This document shows positions 6,887 through 15,600 of a DNA stretch of 24,353 nucleotides, piece after piece. This DNA is from DATAEK01 sp036258055. Its GTDB lineage: Bacteria > Acidobacteriota > Vicinamibacteria > Vicinamibacterales > 2-12-FULL-66-21. The translations under genes were made by a program, and so were the position numbers. Under the pieces are notes generated by a model. The model searched no databases. It had not been told where the DNA came from and saw nothing but the letters and a program-made list of their open reading frames with translations. The number at the start of each line of letters is the position of its first letter. Within the stretch, counting starts at the first letter, position 1. The stretch is taken from contig DATAEK010000200.1 in NCBI GenBank assembly GCA_036258055.1, positions 1-24,353 on the forward strand, given 5' to 3'.

Positions 6887-7990
6887 ATGTCGCAATCCTC
6901 GTCCCGAGCCCTGCACCTCGTCTCCAGGCCCGATCCCGTGGATTCAGCTCGCGCCGCCGGCCTCCGTTATACGACCGATGGGAGGCCAGGTATCCGCCGG
7001 CGGCGCCGCGGTGGGTCGGCCTTTACATACATGTCAGCAGACGGCAACGTCATCCGCGACGCGGGAGAGCTCCGGCGGATTCGTGCGCTCGTCATTCCGC
7101 CTGCGTGGCGGGACGTGTGGATCTGCCCGGACCCCCGCGGTCATCTGCAGGCAACGGGGCGCGACGCGCGTGGCCGCAAGCAGCATCGCTATCATCCTGG
7201 ATGGCGGCGGGTGCGCGACGAAACGAAGTACTACCGCATGGTGGGCTTCGCGCAGGCGCTTCCGGCGATCCGCCGCCGAAGCACCGCCGACCTCCGGCGC
7301 TCCGGTCTACCGCGCGAGAAAGTACTCGCGGCCGTCGTGCAACTGCTGGAGAAGACGTTGATTCGCGTCGGCAACGACGAATACGCGCGCCACAATCGCT
7401 CGTTCGGCCTCACGACGCTCAGGGACGGCCACGTCGAGATCTCCGGCACGCGGGTGACGTTCTCGTTCCGGGGCAAGAGCGGTGTGGAGCACGAAGTCGA
7501 TCTGACCGATCGCCGGCTGGCGCGGATCGTCAAGGCCTGCCGCGATCTGCCCGGCTACGATCTCTTTCAGTTCATCGACGACGAGGGGCGCCGGCAGTCG
7601 ATCGGATCGTCGGATGTGAACGAGTACCTTCGCGGCATCTGCGGTCAGGACTTCACGTCGAAGGATTTCCGCACATGGGCGGGCACCGTCCTCGCCGCCA
7701 CGCTGTTGCGCGAGTACGACCCTTTCGACTCCGAGACGCAAGCGAAGCGGAACATCGTCCAGGCTGTGGAATCCGTCGCGAAACGGTTGGGTAACACGAA
7801 GGCCGTCTGCCGGAAGTGCTACATCCATCCGGCGATCTTCGACGCCTACCTGGATCGTTCGATTGCGAAGACGATGGAGCAGGGCGCGAAGCGGATGAGG
7901 ATCGCAGCCCTCTCGGGAGACGAAGTCGCGGTGCTCGCGCTGCTGCAGCGGCGGACGGCGAAGGACGCGCGCGGACGCGCGGCGTCCTGA
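6887..7990 (+). CDS. DNA topoisomerase IB (bacterial, poxvirus-like)
   Basis: A 367-residue type IB topoisomerase, which relaxes supercoils through a 3'-phosphotyrosyl intermediate without ATP. The N-terminal domain has GSAFTYMSADG, VIPPAWRDVWICPDPRGHLQ and YHPGWR. The catalytic domain has LIRVGNDEYARHNRSFGLTTL (the conserved Arg/Lys region), SKDFRTWAGTV, and the nucleophile Tyr in RKCYIHPAIF (Y312). All of these are characteristic of the bacterial TopIB family, and the length is typical. The ATG at 6887 has no strong Shine-Dalgarno sequence nearby. The 3' end lies 5 bp from the end of the convergent DUF4097 gene. Confidence 0.9.
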   Translation: MSQSSSRALHLVSRPDPVDSARAAGLRYTTDGRPGIRRRRRGGSAFTYMSADGNVIRDAGELRRIRALVIPPAWRDVWICPDPRGHLQATGRDARGRKQHRYHPGWRRVRDETKYYRMVGFAQALPAIRRRSTADLRRSGLPREKVLAAVVQLLEKTLIRVGNDEYARHNRSFGLTTLRDGHVEISGTRVTFSFRGKSGVEHEVDLTDRRLARIVKACRDLPGYDLFQFIDDEGRRQSIGSSDVNEYLRGICGQDFTSKDFRTWAGTVLAATLLREYDPFDSETQAKRNIVQAVESVAKRLGNTKAVCRKCYIHPAIFDAYLDRSIAKTMEQGAKRMRIAALSGDEVAVLALLQRRTAKDARGRAAS

Positions 7991-7995
7991 TCCGG

Positions 7996-8799
7996 CTACC
8001 GCGCCGAGATGCGAATTCCGCCGTTCGTGCCTTCGATGCGGATCGGCGGTCCGCCGCCGTTCAATCGTCCTTCGAGGCGCCGACGGGTGGATTCCGTCGT
8101 ATCGATGCTGAGGCCGCTGGCCTCGATTCCGCCGTTCGTGATGCTGGCGTTGATGTTCGCCTTGGCATCAGACGGGAGGCGAAGCTTGATCCCGCCGTTG
8201 GTGCATTCCAGCTTCGCGCCGCCCTCGCTGACCTGTGCCAGCTCCACGTCGACGCCGCCGTTCGTGGTGCTCGCGTCGATCGTTCCGCTCACGTCGCGAG
8301 CGGTGACGCCGCCGTTGGTGGTTTCCGCGGTGATGCGCCCCTTGAGTCCCGTGACCTCGATGCCGCCGTTGACCGTCGAGAACTTGACCTCCGCCGATGC
8401 CGGCACGCGGACGGTGTAGAGGACCTGACCGTTGCCGCCAAACCATCCGCCTGACCGCTGCAGGTGGGTCTCGATGCGAATCGCGGATGGCGATACATCT
8501 TCCGTGATCTCGATGCGCTCGAGCGCTTGCTTCGCGGCTTCGTCGCTCGCGGCCTTGGCGGTCTTTTCGGCAATGACCTCCACGGTGTTCCCGTTCGAGG
8601 GATCGACCCGGATCTTGCCGTTGACGTTGCTGATTTCGACGCGGCCACCGGGTGAGAGTTCGTACGATTTGCGCCATTCGGATCGAGCCGACGCCTTGAG
8701 ATCGGCCGTGACGATGTCGCAGCCCGCGGTGGCAAGAACCAGCACGGGCATCGCAATGGCGACGGCGACGGGAGCAGCACGTCTCAAACCCAGAGTCAT
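7996..8799 (-). CDS. DUF4097-type envelope protein with repeated NGG strands, possible lipoprotein
   Basis: 267 residues from the ATG at 8799, chosen because GAGGAG lies 9 nt upstream; an earlier ATG at 8808 directly abuts that sequence. The N-terminus is a signal sequence with C27 after VLATAG, a weak lipobox. Next comes a strand-rich region (GGRVEISNVNGKIRVD) and then at least six repeats of the type STVNGGIEV, ETTNGGVTA, STTNGGVDV, ECTNGGIKL, SITNGGIEA and EGTNGGIRI, spaced mostly 18-21 residues apart. This is the beta-helix-like pattern of DUF4097/DUF2807 proteins. These are typically envelope-associated or linked to anti-sigma or stress regulators; no regulator is adjacent here. Molecular function is unknown. 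Confidence 0.82.
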   Translation of the reverse strand: MTLGLRRAAPVAVAIAMPVLVLATAGCDIVTADLKASARSEWRKSYELSPGGRVEISNVNGKIRVDPSNGNTVEVIAEKTAKAASDEAAKQALERIEITEDVSPSAIRIETHLQRSGGWFGGNGQVLYTVRVPASAEVKFSTVNGGIEVTGLKGRITAETTNGGVTARDVSGTIDASTTNGGVDVELAQVSEGGAKLECTNGGIKLRLPSDAKANINASITNGGIEASGLSIDTTESTRRRLEGRLNGGGPPIRIEGTNGGIRISAR

Positions 8800-8903
8800 G
8801 GCAGGCATCTCCTCTGTGCGTAATACGCCGGTTGACCGCGCGGCGTTCCGCTGCCAGTACCGGGTTTGCCCCGACTCGACGCGGCAGCAGGGGCAACCGG
8901 GGC

Positions 8904-8909
8904 TATAAT
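8904..8909 (+). promoter_or_regulatory. Consensus -10 box (TATAAT) for the zinc-ribbon/SDR pair
   Basis: A perfect TATAAT inside GGGCTATAATCG, ending 35 nt before the start codon at 8945 and followed by an AGGA Shine-Dalgarno (about 8935-8938). No convincing TTGACA is found 16-18 bp upstream. In such GC-rich DNA this AT-rich hexamer in the right place is notable. A nearly identical string occurs on the minus strand at 18323-18328. Confidence 0.55.
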
Positions 8910-8944
8910 CGGCCAGTCTTCAGTCCCTCACACCAGGATCGGTC

Positions 8945-9379
8945 ATGTCCGAACGCAAGTATCGCCAGCGCGGCTATCAGGACGATCCGCGCGAGCCTCG
9001 TCGCGAGCACAGGCCGGCTGAAAAGAAGGAATACGCTCCGCGCGGGCAGCCGCCGGTGGCACCGAAAACGTTCAACATGCCGGGCTTTCGCGAGGTTGTC
9101 CGGTGTGCCCGCTGCGGCAACGAGCTGACCGTCGCGGCGGCGTGGAGCCCCGACGCCACCTGTGCACGATGCGGTGCGGAGTTGCACAGCTGCGCCCAGT
9201 GCGCGAACTTCGACACGTCCGCGGCGTTCGAGTGCCAGAAGCCTGTTCCCGCGCGGGTTTCTCCGAAAGACGCGCGCAACACGTGCCCGCTTTACGAGCC
9301 GCGCACGACCGTGGAGCGCGAAACCAAATCCGCCGCACCGACGAGCGCCCGCAAGGCTTTCGACGATCTTTTCAAATAG
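8945..9379 (+). CDS. Eight-cysteine zinc-ribbon-like hypothetical protein
   Basis: 144 residues. Residues 1-45 are charged and probably disordered. The core has CARC (C54/C57), CARC (C73/C76), CAQC (C83/C86) and single Cys at C97 and C114. The first two pairs form a standard zinc ribbon. The second set, C83/C86/C97/C114, could bind another zinc ion or an iron-sulfur cluster. The tail SARKAFDDLFK is short and charged. I cannot assign a function. An AGGA Shine-Dalgarno sits about 6 nt before the ATG and a TATAAT box is 35 nt upstream. The SDR gene starts 6 bp after its stop, so the two form an operon. Confidence 0.75.
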   Translation: MSERKYRQRGYQDDPREPRREHRPAEKKEYAPRGQPPVAPKTFNMPGFREVVRCARCGNELTVAAAWSPDATCARCGAELHSCAQCANFDTSAAFECQKPVPARVSPKDARNTCPLYEPRTTVERETKSAAPTSARKAFDDLFK

Positions 9380-9385
9380 CCGGCG

Positions 9386-10045
9386 ATGCCGCGCACGGTC
9401 TTCGTCACGGGGAGCACCGGCTATCTTGGCCGGCCGCTCATCGCGTCGCTGCTGGAACGCGGTCACCGTGTGCGTGCGCTCGCGAGGCCAGCGTCGATCT
9501 CCCGGATTCCCATCGGGGCTGATGCGGTGACCGGAAACGCGCTCGATTCTACCGGCTGGCAATCGCTCATCGCGCCGGCTGAGACCTTCGTGCATTTGAT
9601 TGGCACCCCGCATCCTAACCCGCGCAAGGCCGCCGAGTTCCAGTCGATCGACCTCGTCTCGATCCGCACCGCCGTCGATGCGGCCAGAGCGGCCGGCATT
9701 CGGCATTTCGTCTATGTCAGCGTCGCGCATCCGGCGCCGGTCATGCACGCGTTCATCGCCGTCCGTCAGGAAGGGGAGCGGCTGATCCGATCGAGCGGCA
9801 TCCCGGCGACGATCCTGCGCCCCTGGTATGTGCTCGGCCCCGGCCATCGTTGGGCGTACGCCCTTGCACCTGTCTACGCGCTCGCGCGGCTGCTGCCGTC
9901 GACGCGCGTGGGCGCGGAGCGATTGGCGTTGATTCCCTACCGAGCTATGATTGCCTCGCTCGTGAACGCAGTGGAATCCGAGCCCATGGGCGTGCGGATC
10001 ATGGAGGGAGGGGAGCTCGCGCGCGGCGGCAATGCGGCTGCGTGA
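9386..10045 (+). CDS. Atypical SDR / NAD(P)-binding NmrA-like protein
   Basis: 219 residues with an N-terminal Rossmann motif TGSTGYLG (residues 8-15) and an arginine soon after beta-2 (RALARP), suggesting NADP(H) or NAD(H) binding. Other landmarks are FVHLIGTPHPNP, GIRHFVYVSVAHP and SSGIPATILRPWYVLGPG, the usual order in atypical short-chain dehydrogenases such as NmrA-like and complex-I-assembly relatives. The classical YxxxK catalytic pair is not obvious: the position normally holding Lys reads AVRQEGE. It may therefore be a nucleotide-sensing or quinone-related protein rather than a dehydrogenase. The gene is cotranscribed with the upstream Cys-rich gene. Confidence 0.78.
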   Translation: MPRTVFVTGSTGYLGRPLIASLLERGHRVRALARPASISRIPIGADAVTGNALDSTGWQSLIAPAETFVHLIGTPHPNPRKAAEFQSIDLVSIRTAVDAARAAGIRHFVYVSVAHPAPVMHAFIAVRQEGERLIRSSGIPATILRPWYVLGPGHRWAYALAPVYALARLLPSTRVGAERLALIPYRAMIASLVNAVESEPMGVRIMEGGELARGGNAAA

Positions 10046-10062
10046 TCGGTGCGCCGTGGATC

Positions 10063-11307
10063 TTACTTTCGTGCGAGCGAGCTCCTCAGGCTGACCAGCG
10101 TTTTCTCCAGTGACTCTCTCGCGATCCCATCGACCTTACCCGTGATGATCGGCCGGAGCAGGAAGGGGACGCTGCGACTCAGGCTCACCGATTCGCATTC
10201 GACGAGCACTCCGCCGTCCACTTGTTCGAACCGCCAGTACGCGTTCAGCCGCCACAGGAAGCCGTTGTCCGTTCCAGGCGGGCGCTCGCGCTCGCTTGGC
10301 GTGCCGGCGTCTGCGAGCTCGGCGATCTTCGTTGCCACACTCCGGCTCGACGCCCGTGTGCTGCCCAGCCGCCGATACTCCACCGAGTGTTCCGTGTTGT
10401 AGGTCACCGTGATGATGCTCGACCGCCGAATCTTCATGAAGATACGGACGCGATCGCCGTCTCGCGACAGCAGCTTCGATTGCAGCACGTCATCATACGC
10501 TTCGGATTCACGGCCGGCACCGTTCTCGAGACGTGTGACTACGCTCTCGAGGGTCGCGTTCGGTACGAACACCGCGCCCGCCCAATGATGAATGCGGCCG
10601 TCCGGCACCGTCGGTTCAGGCTCGCCTGGCGACGCGGAACGAAGCCTGACCATCGGTACGCGACCGGCACGCGCGGTCTGCCGCCAACCTGGCGATTCCG
10701 GCTGCTGATCCTCGATGAAGAACCGGTCGGGCGTGGTGTCGCGAGCGTAACGCGCATCCACACGCTGTTCGTACGCCGTCCATGCCGCCAGCGTCTCCGC
10801 CTTCAGGTCCGGCAGCATGTTCACAGCCGACAACGGAGAGGCGGCGATCCCGGTCAAGAGGATAGCGACGAGAAGCGAGCTGGAGGCCCGCTGCGCAGGT
10901 CGAGCGTCCGCGAACACGAGCGCGTTACTGCCGAAGAAGTTCACCAGAGAGCAGGCCAGGATGGCGGTGAGGTTGGCGGCCACCGCGTCGACGCCACAGG
11001 CGCTGACAAGAAGCGTTGTGATGGTCAGGTTGCCCACGATTGAAATGCTGCCGTTCAGCAGATGAAATCGGATCAGCCGATCGAGGACCTGCCGCTTCGA
11101 CTCGAGTTGGCGATCGCGCCACGTCCACCGCTGGTGCCACGCGAAATTGTGCAACACCGCCGCTTCGACGGCCAGTGCCGTCGCGGGCAGGTAGGGGAGC
11201 CCGGCGCCGTGCGTCAGGGCCGCGAGTACACTGAGTTGTACGACCGCCCCGAGGATCCCTACCGCATTGAACGCGACCCAGCGTCTGACCCCGGATTTCC
11301 CCCTCAT
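10063..11307 (-). CDS. GtrA-like membrane domain fused to START/SRPBCC-like extracytoplasmic domain
   Basis: 414 residues. Residues about 8-133 form a GtrA-family domain with four membrane helices (VAFNAVGILGAVVQLSVLAAL, then NFAWHQRWTWRDR, LLNGSISIVGNLTITTLLV and SLVNFFGSNALVF). GtrA proteins are implicated in moving polyprenyl-phosphate sugars across the membrane. At residues about 140-162 there is another hydrophobic stretch resembling a signal peptide (SSSLLVAILLTGIAASPLSAV). Residues about 165-414 look like a START/SRPBCC-type ligand-binding fold (IHHWAGAVFVPNATLE, then YWRFEQVDGGVLVECESV and a C-terminal helix). The second assignment rests on pattern recognition and is less sure than the first. 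The gene is 33 bp downstream of the glycosylase gene on the same strand. Confidence 0.72.
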   Translation of the reverse strand: MRGKSGVRRWVAFNAVGILGAVVQLSVLAALTHGAGLPYLPATALAVEAAVLHNFAWHQRWTWRDRQLESKRQVLDRLIRFHLLNGSISIVGNLTITTLLVSACGVDAVAANLTAILACSLVNFFGSNALVFADARPAQRASSSLLVAILLTGIAASPLSAVNMLPDLKAETLAAWTAYEQRVDARYARDTTPDRFFIEDQQPESPGWRQTARAGRVPMVRLRSASPGEPEPTVPDGRIHHWAGAVFVPNATLESVVTRLENGAGRESEAYDDVLQSKLLSRDGDRVRIFMKIRRSSIITVTYNTEHSVEYRRLGSTRASSRSVATKIAELADAGTPSERERPPGTDNGFLWRLNAYWRFEQVDGGVLVECESVSLSRSVPFLLRPIITGKVDGIARESLEKTLVSLRSSLARK

Positions 11308-11340
11308 ACCTGAGACTGCGCGAAACCTCGGCGAAACGGC

Positions 11341-12255
11341 TCACGGGCCGGGGGAGCGGCGGGCGCGCTTCGCTTCGAGCTCGTCGAGGGTGCGCGGCCA
11401 GTCCTCCTTCAGGAGCCGGGACAACGCCCGATCCGACAGCAGCCGCCCGCCGGTCTGACACCGGCTGCAGTAGTTCGCTTCGTTTCGTGCGTAGACAATC
11501 CGCTGAACGGGGGCGCCGCACACCGGACACGGCTGTCCGTAGCGGCCGTGGACGGCCATCTCCTTGCGGAATGCGGTCACCTTTTCGGGAAAGCCGCCGG
11601 CCGCTTCGTCGCGCAGCCGTCGAATCCAGATTGTGAGGGTCTCCTGCGTCGCGTGATAGAGCCGTTCGACGTCGTCCTCGGTGAGCGCGCTCGTGAGCTT
11701 CATCGGCGAGAGGCGTGCGGCATGCAGAATCTCGTCCGAATAGGCATTCCCGATACCACTGAAGATGTGGGGATCGGTGAGCGCGCGCTTCAGCGTGTGA
11801 TTCTGGAGCCGCAGCCGGGCCGCGAACTCGGGGAGCGTCGCGTCGAGCACTTCGAGCCCGCCGGGATCGAGATCCACGAGCGCCGCTTCGCCGCGCACGA
11901 TGTGGATCGACGCCTGGCGTCGCGATCCGGCCTCGGTGAGAATCAGCGTGCCGTTGTCGAAGTCGAACGCCGACAAGCCGACCTTGCCGGGTATCGCGGC
12001 GCCGCGCTCCTTCCACTTCAGGCGGCCTGCGATCATCAGATGCAGCACCAGGAACAACTCACCGTCGAAACCCAGGACGATCCGCTTGCCAAGACGACGC
12101 AGCCCGAGCACGCGGCACCCTTCGAGCTCGGCCGGCGCCGGCTCGATCGTACGGACGACGAACGGATTCCCCAGCCGCAGGCGATCCAGCCGATGTCCCG
12201 TGATGCGCGGCCCGAGTGCTTCGAGGTACGCGGTGATGTCCGGCAGTTCCGGCAT
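11341..12255 (-). CDS. Fpg/Nei-family DNA glycosylase
   Basis: 304 residues. It begins MPELPD, giving the catalytic Pro2 and Glu3 of the Fpg/Nei superfamily that excises oxidised bases and nicks the abasic strand. Also seen are GKRIV (K57), HLMIAGRL (72-79), the helix-two-turn-helix signature FSGIGNAYSDEIL (166-177) and a four-Cys zinc finger (C243, C246, C263, C266). Differences from classical MutM are Asp rather than Glu at residue 6 and a zinc finger reading YARNEANYCSRCQTGG, where the Arg is shifted one position from that of E. coli Fpg. It is best called an Fpg/Nei-family glycosylase without a specific substrate. It is probably cotranscribed with the GtrA fusion downstream. Confidence 0.88.
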   Translation of the reverse strand: MPELPDITAYLEALGPRITGHRLDRLRLGNPFVVRTIEPAPAELEGCRVLGLRRLGKRIVLGFDGELFLVLHLMIAGRLKWKERGAAIPGKVGLSAFDFDNGTLILTEAGSRRQASIHIVRGEAALVDLDPGGLEVLDATLPEFAARLRLQNHTLKRALTDPHIFSGIGNAYSDEILHAARLSPMKLTSALTEDDVERLYHATQETLTIWIRRLRDEAAGGFPEKVTAFRKEMAVHGRYGQPCPVCGAPVQRIVYARNEANYCSRCQTGGRLLSDRALSRLLKEDWPRTLDELEAKRARRSPGP

Positions 12256-12323
12256 GCTGCGCCCCAGTGTACCTGACCGCGTGGGTCCCGTTTGGCTCCG
12301 TGATATCGTTGGCAGATCCGACG

Positions 12324-12590
12324 ATGAATCGCATGCTGGTGCCGATTGCCGTGGCTGCGATGGCGGGCGCGATCGCGGCGCTCGTCGCGGCGTTCATCTC
12401 ACGTCTGACCGCCGGGACACTTTCACCACTGGCCGGCGGCGCCATCGGAATCGCCTTCGGGATCACCGCCGGCAACATCGTATCGGGCACGACGGCCGGT
12501 GGCCGGCGATCGATTGGGGCCGCGCTGCTTCGCGGCCTCGTCGCCGGCGTGACCGCGGGCCTGACCATCTTCCTGCTGCAGAGACTCTGA
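12324..12590 (+). CDS. Small two-helix membrane protein, unknown function
   Basis: 88 residues starting MNRMLVPIAV. There are two or three hydrophobic, Gly/Ala-rich segments (IAVAAMAGAIAALVAAFI, LAGGAIGIAFGITAGNIV, LLRGLVAGVTAGLTIFLL). The upstream GTG at 12267 would add 19 non-matching residues, so the ATG at 12324 is preferred, although no strong Shine-Dalgarno is seen. It starts 68 bp from the divergent glycosylase start and ends 20 bp before the large fusion gene, suggesting cotranscription with it. I recognise no family. Confidence 0.5.
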   Translation: MNRMLVPIAVAAMAGAIAALVAAFISRLTAGTLSPLAGGAIGIAFGITAGNIVSGTTAGGRRSIGAALLRGLVAGVTAGLTIFLLQRL

Positions 12591-12610
12591 ATCGGCCGCG
12601 GCCGCTCTGA

Positions 12611-15600
12611 ATGTCGCTTCTCCGGCACGCCCCTCGTTTCGATGCGGCCGCCGCCGCCGCTCTCGCTCGTGAGGCGTTCGGTGTGCGCGGCCGGATCGAA
12701 CCGCTCACGAGCGAACGCGATCAGAACTTCCTCATCGACACCGGCCAGGCGCGCGTCGTCCTGAAGATCGCCAACGGCCTCGAGGCACGGTCGCTGCTCG
12801 AAGCGCAGAATCGGGCGATGACCCATCTGGGGCTGCTCTCGCTCTGCCCCCGTGTCATCGCCGCTCCTTCCGGAGAGACGATCGTCGAAGCGCCGGGCGG
12901 TCATCTCGTGCGTCTCCTCGAGTGGGTGGACGGCGTTCCCATGGCGCTCTCGCGACGGCATTCAGCGGATCTGTTCGAGAGTCTCGGTCGCCGTCTCGCA
13001 GAAGTTGACCGCACGCTGGAGACGTTCGACCATCCCGCAATTCATCGCGAGTTTCACTGGGATCTCGCGGCCGGCGTTCGAACTGTGCGGAGCTACCTGC
13101 CGCTGGTTCGCGATCACGGGCTGCGCGCGATCCTGGAACGGACTGTCGACGATCTCGAGCCATTGATCGACACCAGGTTTTCCCGGCTGCGCACGTCCGC
13201 GATTCACAACGACGCCAACGACTACAACGTACTGGTCAACCGGGACGGCGATCTTTTCGAACAGGGTCAGCGTGTCGTCGGCCTCATCGACTTCGGCGAC
13301 ATCATCCACGGCTACATGGTGGGGGACCTCGCGGTCGCCATCGCCTACGCGATCCTCGGCAAGCCGGATCCGCTCGGCGTGGCGGCGCGGATCGTCGCCG
13401 GCTACCACTCAGTGCAGCCGCTTACCGATGACGAGCTCTCGTCGCTCTTCGCGCTCGTGAAGCTGCGGCTCTGCATGAGCGTCGCAATCGCGGCGCACCA
13501 GCAGCGGGAGCGGCCCGACGATGAGTATCTGTCCGTGAGTCAGTCGGGAATTCGTCTCACCCTGCCGGCGCTGTGCAAGGTCCATCCAGGTTTCGCCGAA
13601 GCAGCGTTCAGGCTCGCGTGTGGACGCATCGGCTCGGCAAAGAGCGAACGAATCATGATGTCCCTGCGCGGGTTGGATGCCGCGCGACTCTGCTCCGAGG
13701 TCGTGGGCCTTCGCCCGACCGGTGTCGAAGGCAATCCTCTCGTTCTGGATCTGAGCGTCGGCAGCCCGCTCGTCTTCGAAATCGATGAGCCGTCGCTGAC
13801 GCACCGCATCTTCGACGCGATGCGCTCGGCCGGGGCGGCCGTCGGGGTTGGGCGATACGGGGAGCCGCGACTCTTGTACAGCTCGCCGCTCTTCGCCAGC
13901 GACTCAGGTGAACGCCGCACGATTCATCTTGGTATCGACCTCTTCGCGCCTGTCAACACGCCGGTCCGCGCACCGATCGATGGCACGATCCATCTCGCCA
14001 CCGATAACGCCGCCCCGCTCGATTACGGTCCCCTGATCGTCCTCCGCCATGTTTCTACCGATGGCGACGAGTTCTTCACGTTGTACGGCCACCTGACGCG
14101 CGCGTCGATCGCGTCAATCGTCGACGGTCAATCGATTGCCAAGGGTCAGGTGTTCGCGGAAATTGGACCTGCCGACGTCAACGGCGGGTGGACGCCGCAC
14201 CTTCACTTTCAGCTCATCACCGATTTCCTCGGTCTCGGACGCGACTTTCCGGGTGTGTGCCGGCCGAGCGAGTTTCCGGTCTGGTCCGCAGTCTCTCCCG
14301 ATCCCAATGTCCTGCTCCGGCTCTCATCGTCCGTCCGCGCGCCCGATGCGCGTCCACCGCAGGCGGATGTGGCGGAGCGGCGGCAGCGAATCGGCCCGAA
14401 CCTGCGCGTGGGGTATCGGACGCCGCTGAAAATCGTCCGGGGATGGATGCAATATCTGTTCGACGATCGTGGCCGCCGTTATCTCGACGGCTACAACAAC
14501 GTTCCTCACCTCGGCCACAGTCATCCGGCCGTCGTGCGCGCGGCGTCCGACCAGCTGCGAGTCCTCAACACGAATACGCGGTATCTGCACGACAACCTCG
14601 CCGAACTGTCTCGTCGTATCGCGGCCACCATGCCGGAACCGCTGGCCGTCTGCTATTTCGTCAATTCGGGCAGCGAAGCGAACGAGCTCGCGCTGCGGCT
14701 TGCGCGCGCACACACCCACCAGCGGGACGTCATCGTGCTGGCGTCCGCGTATCACGGGAACACGACCACGCTCATCGACATCAGCCCGTACAAGGCCGAC
14801 GGTCCTGGCGGCGACGGGAGACCGCCATGGGTGCATGTCGCGCCACTGCCCGACGTGTATCGCGGTCCCTTTAAGCGTGACGATCCGGACGCCGGTCGGC
14901 ATTACGCGCTGGCCGTCAGAACGATCGTGGATGGATTGACCGACCGTGGATCTGGCGTCGCGGCGTTCATTGCTGAAACCTGTCCCAGCGTGGGCGGACA
15001 AATCATCTTTCCACCGCGATATCTCGCGGAGGTGTACGGCCACGTTCGCGGGGCCGGCGGCGTCTGCATCGCGGACGAAGTGCAGACGGCGTACGGCCGG
15101 CTCGGCACGAGCTTCTACGGGTTCGAAGATCAGCAGGTCGTGCCCGACATCGTGGTGCTGGGCAAGCCGATCGGCAACGGCTATCCCCTCGGCGCCGTGG
15201 TAACGACCCAGGCCATCGCGGCGTCGTTCGACAACGGCATGGAGTTCTTCAGCACGTTCGGAGGCAGTACCGTTTCGTGCGCAGTGGGTCTTGCGGTCAT
15301 CGAGGAGGTTCGACGGAGCGGTCTGCAAGCACACGCGCTGCACGTCGGCGAGCGGCTGCGCACCGGATTCGAGCAGCTGGGCACCAGACACGACGTCGTC
15401 GGTGACGTCCGCGGATCCGGACTTTTCCTCGGCGTCGAACTGGTGCGCGATCGCACGACGCTGGAGCCTGCCCCCAATGAAGCCGACTACGTGGCGAACC
15501 GGTTGCGCGAGGAAGGCATCCTGATCGGCACCGACGGCCCCTTCCACAACGTCCTCAAGGTTCGTCCGCCGATGCCATTCAGTGCCGACGACGCAGAGGT

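Noticed and set aside
14324..15547. Minus-strand open frame (407 aa) opposite the aminotransferase domain
   Set aside because: Antisense shadow of a gene with intact PLP motifs; no recognisable domain in the translation.
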